Below are positions 44,098 through 54,009 of a stretch of DNA of 64,000 nt, piece after piece. A program made the position numbers and the translations under genes. This stretch comes from Ancylothrix sp036704045 (GTDB lineage Bacteria; Cyanobacteriota; Cyanobacteriia; Cyanobacteriales; Oscillatoriaceae). The notes beneath the pieces were generated by a model. The model was not told the origin of the DNA, made no database searches, and saw nothing but the letters and a program-made list of their open reading frames with translations. Every line of letters starts with the position of its first letter. The first letter of the stretch is position 1. The stretch is from positions 434,001 to 498,000 of the forward strand of contig DATNQM010000022.1 in assembly GCA_036704045.1 (NCBI GenBank), written 5' to 3'.

Positions 44098-44439
44098 TGT
44101 TCCTACCTTCCTTGATTGCTTAATTTTCTATAAAAAGTATCAAAACTAACATTGTTTATAGGGATTTTTATGATTTAAATTTTATACTTTTTTTGTTTTC
44201 TGGAAAAGTATATTTATTGATAATCACAACATAATGTATTGTATATATTTTGATGATTTTGTAAATCAGATACAACTTTATTTACTACAGGAACGGTCTT
44301 AATCAGCATCTTAATTCTAGTTTTTACCTAAAGTTACCTTACTCTACTTAATTATCAATAATAGGAAATAAAACTAAATAAAAAATTATATTTTTTAAAT
44401 TCTGTAGAACTTTAGCATTCCGATTTACCTACGATTTTA
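44098..44439. other. AT-rich spacer between two kinase genes
   Basis: 340 bp, very AT-rich, with TATAAT-like matches on both strands but no clear hairpin terminator. Long enough to hold a separate promoter for the 40471-44097 gene. No gene seen. Confidence 0.5.
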
Positions 44440-47400
44440 TCACTTTTCATAATTATTGCCCATTAACTTTGAGTTTTCAACCGCTTGTAAAATTTCTGGG
44501 TAATCAAAAACATCAGCTAACGACTTAAGAGCGCTACCTAAATGAGAATTAATAGCATCAATTTCCTCAATTACCATATAAATTTCTTGTAAACTTGCTT
44601 GAACAGTTGCTTTTTCCAAAGCCTGCAATAAACTCGCAGGCAAAACTTGCAAATCAGCTGGATTTATCATACAATTTTCTACAGTTAAAAATACACTTTT
44701 GTCATCATTTTGATTCGCTTCATTCAACTTTTCCGCAGATTCTAATGAATAATAGTCTACTATAAAGCAATCAATTTCAAATTTAAAAATGCTTCCTGAA
44801 CCTTCTTTACTTATAACACTAATTTGACCACCCATAAGCTCAATAAACTTCTTACTAATGGATAAGCCTAAACCAGTTCCCTCTTGAGATTCCTTGCCAA
44901 TTCTTGTTTGACAAAAAGGTTCAAAAATTTTATTTAATTCTTTTTCAGGAATACCACATCCTGTATCTTCAATTTCAAACAAAATACGTCTCTTTTTTGA
45001 CATATTTTCAAAATAATTAGCTTTAATACTAACTTGCATAGTGACAGAACCAACTTCTGTAAACTTAATAGCATTGCCAACCAAATTAATTAAAACTTGA
45101 CGCAGCTTTATTTCATCAGTTTTCACAGATTCAGGAACATTAGCATCTCTATAAATATTAAACACCAATTTTTTATCCTTAATTTTTAGATAAAAAAGTT
45201 TTTCTAAATCATCTAGTAATTTATATAAACTAAAAATATTTTCACTGATTGTAATAGAATTAGCCTCAATTTTTGCCATATCAAGCATATCATTGATAAG
45301 CCTTAATAAATGCTCTCCGCTACAACTAATAATAGAAAGAAAATGCTGAGATTCCTTAGAAAAATCCGAATTAGATAACATTAACTGAGCAAAACCAAGA
45401 ATAGAATTAAGAGGCGTTCTTAATTCGTGACTCATATTTGCCAAAAAACTACTTTTAGCCCTATTTGCAGCTTCCGCAGCTTCCTTAGCGCGAGAAAGTT
45501 CAGCCTCTACTTGTTTGCGCTCAGTAATATCTTGAACAATGCCAAACAACTTAATAATTTTCCCGCTTTTATTAAAAACAGCTTGCCCTTTACCAAAAGT
45601 GAATCTAATCACCCCATCCTGGGGAATAATACGAATTTCATGCTCATAACTTATCCCCTCAGTTGTCGCAAGTTTAACATTCCTTGAAAAAAGTTCTCTA
45701 TCATCAGGATGAGTTAGCGTTAAAAGCTCTTCATAGCTTGGTTCACCTTGGCAAGGATCAATTCCATAAATACGAAAAGCTTGCTCAGACCAAATAATTT
45801 TTTGAGTAATAAGATCGAAAGACCAATTTCCTAAATGAGCAATTTTTTCCGCTTCCATCAAAGAACTTTGACTTTCAAGTAAAGCTTCTTCTGCCAATTT
45901 TTGGTCAGTAATATCTAAAGAAACTATTGTTAAAATCCAGCAATTTTGAACATGATCCCAACGAGAACTATTTGTTTGAGAAATCCACCGTAAACTCCCA
46001 TTTTTGTGATAAAAACGATATTCATAAATTCCCCTACGCTCAGCAAAAATATTAGCAAAAATCTCTTCTTCAATAGCCTGCCAATCTTCACTAAAAATTC
46101 GTTCTTGCCAAATTTTTTGATTAGATTTAATTTCTGCCGGAGTATAACCAAAAACAGTTTCTGACTCTGAAGAAATATGATTAATATCCCATTGACAATC
46201 AGGAAAAACACGCAAACTGGTAATAGCAGCCGCAGCATTATTTAAAATATCATTCAACTTCGCACTTAAAGCTTCTAAAGTAATCTCTAACTGTTTACGT
46301 TCAGTAATTTCTATAACAATAGCGCCAACTCCATCAACCAAATTATCACCAGCAAAAATAGGAAAATACGAAACTAGCCAGTACCTTTTAAATTCAGATT
46401 TTGATGAAACTTCACCACAAAGTTCTTTATTTAAAATCGGTTGACCTGTTAACAAAACTTCTTTATATAAACTTTTAACTTCCATCCCTAAAACTTCTAA
46501 AACTTCTTCAACTTTTTTGCCTAAATGGTCTTTCACAGAAACGCCATCAATTTCTGCGAGAGTTTCATTAATTTTAATAAACCGTAATTGCCTATCTACA
46601 ATCGCCATCCCCACCGGCGCAGAGGCAAAAAAAGTATTAATTTGTGCTTCACTACGCTGCAAAGCCTGAGTTTTTTCTTCCACTTGTGCTGCTAAAGTAC
46701 GGTTATAATCAGCGATAAGCTTTTGAGCTTCTTTTTCCTCACTAATATCAGTAAAAGCATTAATTATATAAACAACTTGTCCCGACTCATCTACCACTGG
46801 AGTAGTCCTTACTTCCAAAGGAATTATTTTCCCATCAGCGCGGCGAATTTCCAAATCATTCGTAAACCTAACTTCTCCTAAAATTGCTTGCAAAGCCGAA
46901 AAATTTGCTACAGTATAAAGCTGCTCAGTGCTACTAATATAAACCTCATAAATTTCGGAAAAATCTGTTTGCTGAAAAGCAGAAACAACTTCTTGACCAA
47001 ACAGTTTTCGACCAGCCTCATTAACAACAATAATTTCACCAGAAGCATCAAAGACCGAAAGACCAATAGGCACCGTTTCTAAAAGCGTAGCAAATTTTTT
47101 TTCACTTTTTTTCACATCTTGAAAAGATTTATTTAAAGAATATTGCATCCGATTAAAAGACTCCGTTAACTCACCAATTTCTTTAACAGTTCTTACCGAT
47201 AAAAACTCTGTAAATTCCCCTTCTATCAAAGATTTTGCAGCAGTATTTAAACCTAAAATTGGTTTTGTAATTAAACGAGCAGTCACAATCCCAATCACTG
47301 TAGTAACAATTAAAGTCCCAAGGCAAAGTAAAAAAGTAATTTCAGTATTTTTATTGATATCTTTCATAAAATCTGATTCTGGCACAGCCACCACAATCAG

Positions 47401-48420
47401 CCAATCTAAACCATACTCATCTTGATAAGGAACCACTTTACCAAACACTTTTTCCCCCTTACTCATTAGGCTAAAATCTTCGGCTTTATGTAAATTTTTT
47501 AAACTTCCAAACCGCCTTATTAAAAACTTACTAATATCTTGCGTCCGTACATCCTTACTATTCACACTCGCCAATCGTTTTGGTAACTTATTTGATTGAA
47601 CTAAATAAGTAAGTTCTAACTTAGAAGTAGCAATTAAATTAGAATTTCGCTCAATAATAAACGACTGTCCTGAAGGAGAAAACTTAATTTTATCAAGAAA
47701 ATTGCTAACTTCTGCCAACGTAAAACTAGAAGCAAAAACCCCTTGAAACTTTCCATCCCTATCACGAACCGGAGCTAAAGCAAAAATTCCTAAAGTAGGA
47801 ATAACATGGTAAAAATCAATCGGTGACCAGCTTGGTTTATAAATAGTTTTAGCATATTTATACCAATAAAAATTTTGGTAATTATTAGGCATCCTATAAA
47901 AAAGTTTTTTTGGCTTACCTATCTTATCAATCAAATAGTATTTACGTTGGGAAATGTCATCTGTAGCTTCGGCAAAATATATACTACCAATAGACATCTT
48001 TTCTCTACTAACTTTTTCAATTAAACGCTGAGTTTCCTGATCATAAACACGTCCATAATTAATAAACTTTCCATCCTCTCTCAAAAAAATTGTCGATCCG
48101 CTTGTAGGAGACTTATTCAAAATCATTTGTTGCCAAAAATGCTGACGTATCTGCTCAAGATCCTGCAAATTCAAAGTACCTTCCTTAACAGCTATATCAT
48201 TTACAGAAACAATTTCCTGCGGTTTTTCTAAGTACCTATCAAGACGATCAGTAATTCGTACTGACACCTGTTCCATCACTTGTTTAGCCAAATTTTCCAC
48301 AGCCTGCTGTCCGTTTTTATAAGACAAATAACCAACCAACCCTACAGCTGCAACAGTTTGCAAAACAAAAGGAATAATCAAAATAGTTCTTAAAGAAAAT
48401 TTTTCTAACCACTTACCCAT
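44440..48420 (-). CDS. dCache-HAMP-multi-PAS membrane histidine kinase
   Basis: 1,326 residues. TM1 at about 11-31, periplasmic dCache-type sensor (about 40-355, VFASSFTLAEVSNFLDKI and GQSFIIERNSNLIATSK), TM2 at about 362-385, HAMP (about 386-440), four PAS/PAC units (about 450-975), HisKA with H near 995 in MSHELRTPLNSILGFAQLM, HATPase (about 1095-1215, GTGLGLSISKKFIELMGG) and a helical tail (LPASLLQALEKATVQASLQE). It should sense an extracytoplasmic small molecule and phosphorylate a separate response regulator, as it lacks REC. The tail resembles that of the next kinase, 40471-44097, which begins with REC and is a plausible partner. ATG at 48418-48420. Confidence 0.95.
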   Translation of the reverse strand: MGKWLEKFSLRTILIIPFVLQTVAAVGLVGYLSYKNGQQAVENLAKQVMEQVSVRITDRLDRYLEKPQEIVSVNDIAVKEGTLNLQDLEQIRQHFWQQMILNKSPTSGSTIFLREDGKFINYGRVYDQETQRLIEKVSREKMSIGSIYFAEATDDISQRKYYLIDKIGKPKKLFYRMPNNYQNFYWYKYAKTIYKPSWSPIDFYHVIPTLGIFALAPVRDRDGKFQGVFASSFTLAEVSNFLDKIKFSPSGQSFIIERNSNLIATSKLELTYLVQSNKLPKRLASVNSKDVRTQDISKFLIRRFGSLKNLHKAEDFSLMSKGEKVFGKVVPYQDEYGLDWLIVVAVPESDFMKDINKNTEITFLLCLGTLIVTTVIGIVTARLITKPILGLNTAAKSLIEGEFTEFLSVRTVKEIGELTESFNRMQYSLNKSFQDVKKSEKKFATLLETVPIGLSVFDASGEIIVVNEAGRKLFGQEVVSAFQQTDFSEIYEVYISSTEQLYTVANFSALQAILGEVRFTNDLEIRRADGKIIPLEVRTTPVVDESGQVVYIINAFTDISEEKEAQKLIADYNRTLAAQVEEKTQALQRSEAQINTFFASAPVGMAIVDRQLRFIKINETLAEIDGVSVKDHLGKKVEEVLEVLGMEVKSLYKEVLLTGQPILNKELCGEVSSKSEFKRYWLVSYFPIFAGDNLVDGVGAIVIEITERKQLEITLEALSAKLNDILNNAAAAITSLRVFPDCQWDINHISSESETVFGYTPAEIKSNQKIWQERIFSEDWQAIEEEIFANIFAERRGIYEYRFYHKNGSLRWISQTNSSRWDHVQNCWILTIVSLDITDQKLAEEALLESQSSLMEAEKIAHLGNWSFDLITQKIIWSEQAFRIYGIDPCQGEPSYEELLTLTHPDDRELFSRNVKLATTEGISYEHEIRIIPQDGVIRFTFGKGQAVFNKSGKIIKLFGIVQDITERKQVEAELSRAKEAAEAANRAKSSFLANMSHELRTPLNSILGFAQLMLSNSDFSKESQHFLSIISCSGEHLLRLINDMLDMAKIEANSITISENIFSLYKLLDDLEKLFYLKIKDKKLVFNIYRDANVPESVKTDEIKLRQVLINLVGNAIKFTEVGSVTMQVSIKANYFENMSKKRRILFEIEDTGCGIPEKELNKIFEPFCQTRIGKESQEGTGLGLSISKKFIELMGGQISVISKEGSGSIFKFEIDCFIVDYYSLESAEKLNEANQNDDKSVFLTVENCMINPADLQVLPASLLQALEKATVQASLQEIYMVIEEIDAINSHLGSALKSLADVFDYPEILQAVENSKLMGNNYEK

Positions 48421-48622
48421 ATTTTTATCCTTTTAAAAACACTACATTTTAGTAATATAAAACTATTCTAATTTCTCAACCAATTTTAAAAACAAGCTTT
48501 TCTTTTTTTATATAAAAAAGTAGGAGTAGGCTCTTATCCCTACCCCCAAATTGCCATCCTAAGAAACTTTTTGAATCTAGCGACCGGCTTTAATCGGCCA
48601 CTTATTCATACAAAATTAAACC

Positions 48623-51142
48623 CTACTTCGTACTATAATACTCATTCTTCGCATACACACTCAAAATGCAATCTCCCACCTCAAAAAACATACCCTCCTG
48701 CTCATCTTTAGACAAATTCAAATTAGGATACTTCGCCGAAACCTCATCCGCCGTTAACCCTTTAGCCTCCAATTCATCAGGAATCAAACCCGTAGAACCC
48801 ACATAAAAAACCAGCGGCGAAACTTGCTCACGAAACACCACATCAGCATATCCTTCTAGCTTCTTATTCCCCTCCGTCAAAGCCGCAACAAATTCATCCC
48901 GACTCACCGTATCTCCCTTACGTTTCGCCTCCAAAACACGCACCGTATTTTCAGCACCAACCTTACCTAAAATTTCCGCCACAACACCCGAATTTTCCAA
49001 ACCCAGAAAATCATCAAAAATCGCCTTCATCAAATCATCAACCTTTGTAATCTTCGTCCGCGAAGAAAGCTTTTTATGCTCAAAAATTAACCGCTTATCC
49101 ATTGCCAAATCAAAACTTGGTTTCTCTATCTTCTCCCCCGTATCCCGATCAGAAACCTCATAAAGCCGGTCTAAAAACTTATTCGCAGAATAAAGCTTAC
49201 CTAAATTCAAAATCTCCTTACTTCCCACATCAATTTTATAACTAACCCGCGAATCAATCGAACCCTCACTAATAGCCACTTTCAAATCCTTATACTCCGT
49301 CGTAGTCGGGAAATTGATATACAAACTCTTCGACAAATAATGCCGTTTTAACTCCTCTATTTGTTCCCCCGAAAAATCCTCCGACTGTTCCTTCAAATGT
49401 GCCGCAAAAACACTAGAAAGCACCTTAATTTTTGCCAACTCCTCAAACACACCCGCCGGCACACTATAACGTCCCGTAAACGACACCAAAGGCAAATTTT
49501 CCAGCATCACCTCATATTCCCGCCGAAAATCAAACTCATCATCATCCAAAACCCCTAATTTCTTCAACGCCTCAAACGCTTTTTTCTGGCTAAACTTAAC
49601 CTTCAGCGCCTTAACATTCAACTCTCCATCACTCACAACCGTGTAATTATTAAAACTCGACAAATCATTAACCAAAACCCCCGCCACTTCCGTTATTGGA
49701 GTCTCATCCTCAACCTTAACCAGTCGCACTTTTCGCGTAATCAACATATTAATAGTCGCCGTATTCTGGTTAATAGAAAACGACCCCATCCGCACATACT
49801 CGCCGCCATCAATATACTCCATTTTTAGCCAAGGAGTCGTTAAATTACCCTCCTTATCCCGCACCCCATCAATACGTTTTACACCGCGCCGGCGATAATT
49901 TTGCTGTAAATGCTTCAGGTTTAAAATAATACCCTCCGCATTTTCTTCCAAAACTTTCACCAACTCCAAAATCGTCACCTTATCATTCACTTTCACCCCA
50001 GATAAAACCTCATGGGATTTCAACAAATCAGGGTTAAAAATCACCGCTTCCAAATCCTGCGTCCAATCAGCAATCTGAGCATTTGTTAAAGCCTTGCTGT
50101 GCTTTTCTGTCAGCGTTGCATCAAAGGTACTTGCCAAAGCATATTTAGCAGTATTCAAATTTCCATCAGCCAAATTTGCCTTCGCAAAAGCAAACAAAAC
50201 TTCACTAGTTTGTACCACCGGCACATCCAACTTTTCGTACTCATCCTTACTGACTTTCCGATATTTATAAAAAACCCCCTCATCCTCCGGTTTCAAACCG
50301 CAAATATTCAAAGTGCTAAAAGAACCCAAAATTTTCTTCGCAGACTTTGACACAAAAACCTGATAATCGTACTCCTTAATCAAAGGTTCTTCAATAGCCG
50401 GTTTCACCGAACCACCCAACAAACTAGAAGTGCTATAAAGCGCATCATAAACCTCCTTCACATTCCCCGCTTTCAAACAAACACCCGAAACCAAATTTGC
50501 CAACTTAGAAAGCAATTTAAAATCCGCATAACCATAAGAAATCGTATTCAGAAAAACATCCTTACCTTGAAGTTGCCCGCATAACTCCTCAAGCGCCTTC
50601 ACTTCCGCATTAAAACTTGGAGCATTTGCATAACCATCAGTATGCAAAGTAATTCCCGTCACCTCTCCTTCTTTAACCAAAGAAGCCGCCAACTTTAACC
50701 CTTGAGAAATACAAGTATAATCGGCGCTTTCAATCTTTTTAATCTCCGCCAAATAAAACGATTCCGGCTTCATTACCTCCACCACCGGCACCCGTTCAAA
50801 ATGACAAATCACATCCCCCACAGAAGAATAAGAAATCAACGAAACCAACAACTCAAAATTTTGATACTCATCCAGCGTCAAAAGCTTAATTAACATCTCC
50901 TTCAACGGCCCAATATCGTAATACATCGACCCCGAACGATCAACAATAATAATATTGTGAGCCACCGTTTTTTTTAACTGATTTTCCGGCGGAAATTGTA
51001 GCGGATGCCGGTCAACCAAATAAAAAGCCTTTTCTTCTCCTGCCAAACTATAAAGCGTAAACTTACAGCTATTTCCTAAAACTTTAGCAGGCATATTTTC
51101 AGCAGCCGTAGATTGAGTCTTAGCGGAAGATTTCTTTGCCAT
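48623..51142 (-). CDS. Large vWA-domain protein, function unknown
   Basis: 839 residues. After a short basic tail and a 30-residue strand pair, a von Willebrand A domain (about 60-235) carries an intact MIDAS: D68-x-S70-x-S72 in VDRSGSMYYD, the Thr in ADYTCISQG and the Asp in TLHTDGYANAP. The remaining 600 residues (NICGLKPEDEGVFYKYRKVS; MGSFSINQNTATINMLITRK; LVSFTGRYSVPAGVFEEL) match no family I can name. They contain few hydrophobic stretches, so the protein is cytosolic with no signal peptide. MIDAS vWA domains bind metal and a protein ligand. It is 202 bp upstream, on its strand, of the kinase gene at 44440-48420, and the 286-aa membrane protein gene precedes it. Confidence 0.9.
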   Translation of the reverse strand: MAKKSSAKTQSTAAENMPAKVLGNSCKFTLYSLAGEEKAFYLVDRHPLQFPPENQLKKTVAHNIIIVDRSGSMYYDIGPLKEMLIKLLTLDEYQNFELLVSLISYSSVGDVICHFERVPVVEVMKPESFYLAEIKKIESADYTCISQGLKLAASLVKEGEVTGITLHTDGYANAPSFNAEVKALEELCGQLQGKDVFLNTISYGYADFKLLSKLANLVSGVCLKAGNVKEVYDALYSTSSLLGGSVKPAIEEPLIKEYDYQVFVSKSAKKILGSFSTLNICGLKPEDEGVFYKYRKVSKDEYEKLDVPVVQTSEVLFAFAKANLADGNLNTAKYALASTFDATLTEKHSKALTNAQIADWTQDLEAVIFNPDLLKSHEVLSGVKVNDKVTILELVKVLEENAEGIILNLKHLQQNYRRRGVKRIDGVRDKEGNLTTPWLKMEYIDGGEYVRMGSFSINQNTATINMLITRKVRLVKVEDETPITEVAGVLVNDLSSFNNYTVVSDGELNVKALKVKFSQKKAFEALKKLGVLDDDEFDFRREYEVMLENLPLVSFTGRYSVPAGVFEELAKIKVLSSVFAAHLKEQSEDFSGEQIEELKRHYLSKSLYINFPTTTEYKDLKVAISEGSIDSRVSYKIDVGSKEILNLGKLYSANKFLDRLYEVSDRDTGEKIEKPSFDLAMDKRLIFEHKKLSSRTKITKVDDLMKAIFDDFLGLENSGVVAEILGKVGAENTVRVLEAKRKGDTVSRDEFVAALTEGNKKLEGYADVVFREQVSPLVFYVGSTGLIPDELEAKGLTADEVSAKYPNLNLSKDEQEGMFFEVGDCILSVYAKNEYYSTK

Positions 51143-51305
51143 AATTCCTTCTCTGAACTCATATTTACCATTTTAGCAAAAGCCACCTCAGCCCGCCACA
51201 AAAAAACCTTCTTAAAGGTTAATTTTTGTTTAACAAATTATCCTCATCTCCCACCTTTTTTCCTACTTTTCAAATCCTCACAAAACCCCAGAAAAAACAC
51301 AAAAA

Positions 51306-52166
51306 CTATTGACGCTTTTCCGCCTCCTCCTGAGCAGTTTCTCCATTTTGTTTATAAAGTGCCGCCCGATTTTGAGCCACATCATAACGAGGATGAGTAG
51401 CCGGCACCGCGCCCATCAAAGCCGAAGCCTGTTGCCACTTTGCCGCAATCACCAACCACTCATCACGAGTTTGAGCCTGCTTACCAAGAGCCGAAGTTTG
51501 TTCCGCCAAACGTACCGCTTCCCCAAACACATCCCTCGTTTGAACCTTCCCCGACACCGGCTTACCACTACTCACACCACCCACCAAATTCTCACCTTGC
51601 TTTGCCTCATTCAAACGCAACCCAAAAGAACTATGCAAAACAAAAGCCAACAAAAACAAAACACCACTAAAACCCAAAACCCCAATCAAAATACCCCGCC
51701 AAAACTGACGCTGTTCCCGCTCAAAAAAAGAACTGCTTTCTAACTGTTTTGGCAAACCAAAACCACCACGCTTATCAACAACAACCCGACTTTTAAATAA
51801 CCGCTTAAACAAACTAGGCTTCTTCAGAGTAAGCTCATAAAACCATAACACCTCATTAACCGGATCTCGGAGCACCTCATCCAGCCAAAGTAACTGCTGT
51901 TCCTTCACAATTCGACTATTAATTCTCACCCTACGAATATTACCCGGTTCCAAAGACTCCAAAATCTCCCGAACACGGTCAACCACAAAAGATTTATCCA
52001 ACTGTTCAACCTCATGCGCCTCGCATAGCAATTGCAAAACTCCCTTTTCCAAAACCGCACGAGTTCGCACACCAGAAGAAGCCAATTTATCATTCAAAAC
52101 TTGAATAATCGCCGCCACACTACCAGAGCGCGCCTGAGTAACAATATCATCAATTGGATTTACCAT
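51306..52166 (-). CDS. Membrane protein, paralogue of 24611-25672
   Basis: 286 residues: an N-terminal alpha/beta domain (about 1-90; GSVAAIIQVLNDKLASSGVR, VVDRVREILESL), a positively charged segment (LKKPSLFKRLFKSRVVVDKR), one membrane helix (about 157-178, GILIGVLGFSGVLFLLAFVL), and a helical C-terminal domain (AVRLAEQTSALGKQAQTRDE, WQQASALMGAVPATHPRYDV) ending in EEAEKRQ. The same order and the same VPxxHPxYxxAQxxxxxY motif occur in 24611-25672, where a Pro/Ala repeat tract is added. Function unknown. ATG at 52164-52166. Upstream of the vWA gene on the same strand (163 bp), so the two may be cotranscribed. Confidence 0.82.
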   Translation of the reverse strand: MVNPIDDIVTQARSGSVAAIIQVLNDKLASSGVRTRAVLEKGVLQLLCEAHEVEQLDKSFVVDRVREILESLEPGNIRRVRINSRIVKEQQLLWLDEVLRDPVNEVLWFYELTLKKPSLFKRLFKSRVVVDKRGGFGLPKQLESSSFFEREQRQFWRGILIGVLGFSGVLFLLAFVLHSSFGLRLNEAKQGENLVGGVSSGKPVSGKVQTRDVFGEAVRLAEQTSALGKQAQTRDEWLVIAAKWQQASALMGAVPATHPRYDVAQNRAALYKQNGETAQEEAEKRQ

Positions 52167-52309
52167 ATATGCGATGCCGGAGTGAATCCCAAAACCAAAG
52201 AAACGTACTACAGCCAGAAACTCGAAAACTCTGGCTTATTTTTGCCTAAACATAACGAATCATATCTTGATTGTCCACCCTTTGATTCAACCTCCATAAA
52301 AATCCCTAT

Positions 52310-52337
52310 TTCCCACACCCCCATTCCCACACCCCCA
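52310..52337. repeat. 14-bp tandem duplication
   Basis: TTCCCACACCCCCA occurs twice without change (52310-52323 and 52324-52337), in the divergent promoter region upstream of leuD. It resembles the short C-rich tandem repeats found in filamentous cyanobacteria. Confidence 0.85.
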
Positions 52338-52405
52338 TCACAGTAAAATACAAAAAGCCAATCAACTCAAAAAACACACAGACCCCACAAAAATCATTCA
52401 AAAAA

Positions 52406-52951
52406 ATGACAAAATCAATACGCGGACAAATTTTTGTTGTAGACGATAACATCGACACCGATCAAATCATCCCAGCCGAATACCTAACGCTCGTCCCCTC
52501 AAAACCCGACGAATACGAAAAACTTGGCAGTTACGCCCTCATAGGCTTACCAGATCGCTACGGCAAATTTATCGAAAACGGCGAAATCAAAACCCAATAT
52601 CCCATCATCATTGCCGGTGAAAACTTCGGCTGCGGTTCCTCCCGTGAGCACGCCCCCATCGCCCTAGGCGCCGCCGGCACAAAAGCCGTCATCGCCCAAT
52701 CCTACGCCCGCATCTTCTTCCGCAACTGTTCAGCCACCGGCGAACTCTTCCCCTGGGAATCCACACAACGCCTCTGCGACGAATTCAAAACCGGCCAAGA
52801 ATGCACCATAGACTTTGAAAACAACCAAATCATCAACCATACCCTTAACAAAACCTACCCACTTCAACCCCTTGGAGACATCGGGCCCGTCATCCAAGCC
52901 GGCGGACTATTCGCCTACGCCAGACAAACCGGCATGATCGCCACCCACTAG
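52406..52951 (+). CDS. leuD: 3-isopropylmalate dehydratase small subunit (LeuD-type)
   Basis: Small subunit that, with LeuC, isomerises 2- to 3-isopropylmalate in leucine synthesis. 181 residues. VDDNIDTDQIIPAEYLTLVP, then AGENFGCGSSREHAPIALGA (the swivel-domain loop), IAQSYARIFFRNC, and the closing GGLFAYARQTG. This is the short archaeal/cyanobacterial type, close to homoaconitase small subunits, so alternative substrates cannot be excluded. ATG at 52406 with no clear ribosome site. leuC is not in the window. Followed 126 bp later by ndhM. Confidence 0.93.
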   Translation: MTKSIRGQIFVVDDNIDTDQIIPAEYLTLVPSKPDEYEKLGSYALIGLPDRYGKFIENGEIKTQYPIIIAGENFGCGSSREHAPIALGAAGTKAVIAQSYARIFFRNCSATGELFPWESTQRLCDEFKTGQECTIDFENNQIINHTLNKTYPLQPLGDIGPVIQAGGLFAYARQTGMIATH

Positions 52952-53077
52952 ACAAATCTCATCAGTCATTTGTCCTTTGTCCTAACTCAAACGACAAATG
53001 ACAACCGTTTACGGCAAACCTACAACTTGCTATCATTTAGCTACTATTTGTCAAGCATTTGCCTAAAAAATACCCTC

Positions 53078-53419
53078 ATGTTGTTGAAATCTACAACCCG
53101 TCACATCCACATATTTACCGCCGAAGTTAAAAATGGCGAACTAATCGACAACGAGCAAATGCTCACCCTCGACGTCGATCCTGACAACGAACTTAACTGG
53201 AACGACAACGCCCTTCAACAGGTTTATCGTAAATTCGATGAACTAGTAGACGCCTACAACTCCGAAGACCTAACCGAATACAATATGCGTCGCATCGGTT
53301 CCGACTTAGAACACTTCGTCAGACAACTCCTGCAAAGCGGCCAAATTAGCTACAACCTCAATAGCCGCGTCCTCAACTACAGCCTAGGACTACCCCAAGT
53401 AGTCAATCAGCAAAGCTAA
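53078..53419 (+). CDS. ndhM: NAD(P)H-quinone oxidoreductase subunit M
   Basis: 113-residue subunit of the cyanobacterial/chloroplast NDH-1 complex, specific to oxygenic phototrophs; it sits on the stromal/cytosolic side and helps assemble the peripheral arm for cyclic electron flow. Diagnostic sequences: MLLKSTTRHIHIFTAEVKNG, LTLDVDPDNELNWNDNAL, EYNMRRIGSDLEHFVRQLL, SYNLNSRVLNYSLGLPQVV. Start at ATG 53078-53080; the frame is open further upstream from 52970 but that part is unlike the family. Confidence 0.96.
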   Translation: MLLKSTTRHIHIFTAEVKNGELIDNEQMLTLDVDPDNELNWNDNALQQVYRKFDELVDAYNSEDLTEYNMRRIGSDLEHFVRQLLQSGQISYNLNSRVLNYSLGLPQVVNQQS

Positions 53420-53455
53420 ACCAATATGCCGGCCCCCAACCACAACAAAGGTCGG

Positions 53456-53689
53456 CTAACCTTGCTTACGCTGCATAAACTGCTTGTGAGCAACTTGACG
53501 GTTTGCCATAAACCGGCTCCAAAAACCAGGCAAAAACTCATCCATAGTTTCCGAAAGCACCCAAGTGCTCAGGCGCATCATCTCAGAATTCATCCGTCCA
53601 GACTGCCTAAGCTCGGCAATCATTTTTTCCATCTCCTCAGTTTCCGCCAAATCCGGCACATCAAAACCATCCCATTCAGAATCCGTCAT
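53456..53689 (-). CDS. Small conserved cyanobacterial protein, unknown
   Basis: 77 residues from ATG 53687-53689 (MTDSEWDGFDVPDLAETEEM); a GTG two codons earlier is possible. Acidic N-terminus, then a helical, Met-rich body (MIAELRQSGRMNSEMMRLST, WVLSETMDEFLPGFW), then a basic end (NRQVAHKQFMQRKQG). No signal or membrane helix. It reads like a conserved small soluble protein rather than a chance frame, but I cannot name a family. It converges on ndhM (stop 53419) with 36 bp between. Confidence 0.65.
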   Translation of the reverse strand: MTDSEWDGFDVPDLAETEEMEKMIAELRQSGRMNSEMMRLSTWVLSETMDEFLPGFWSRFMANRQVAHKQFMQRKQG

Positions 53690-54009
53690 AAACACCCCAA
53701 CTCCTACTAAATTACCCGTTCATCCCAAAATAGCTACCCATAAAATTATAAAATATCCACCCTATAAAACCCCCAAAAAAAACCCTCTAAACTAAAAAAA
53801 CCAAAAACTCATAAAAACAACCAGAAATTTCCAACCTTTAGCCTAGAAAAACCCTCATCAAAATTACAATTATTATAGCCCAAAACCTACCAAAAGCAAA
53901 ACAAAAAGCAATCCGCAAAACCAACCAATATCCACTAATTGTATTGAAAAAAACTCCATAAAAAACCATAAATACAACACCTCAATTCCAAAAAAGAGAC
54001 CAACCCCCC
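53690..54009. other. Non-coding region nearly free of G on the + strand
   Basis: 320 bp of A+C-rich sequence; the 60 bases 53761-53820 contain no G. No gene, hairpin or repeat that I can support. It should carry the promoter of the phosphatase gene. Confidence 0.6.
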
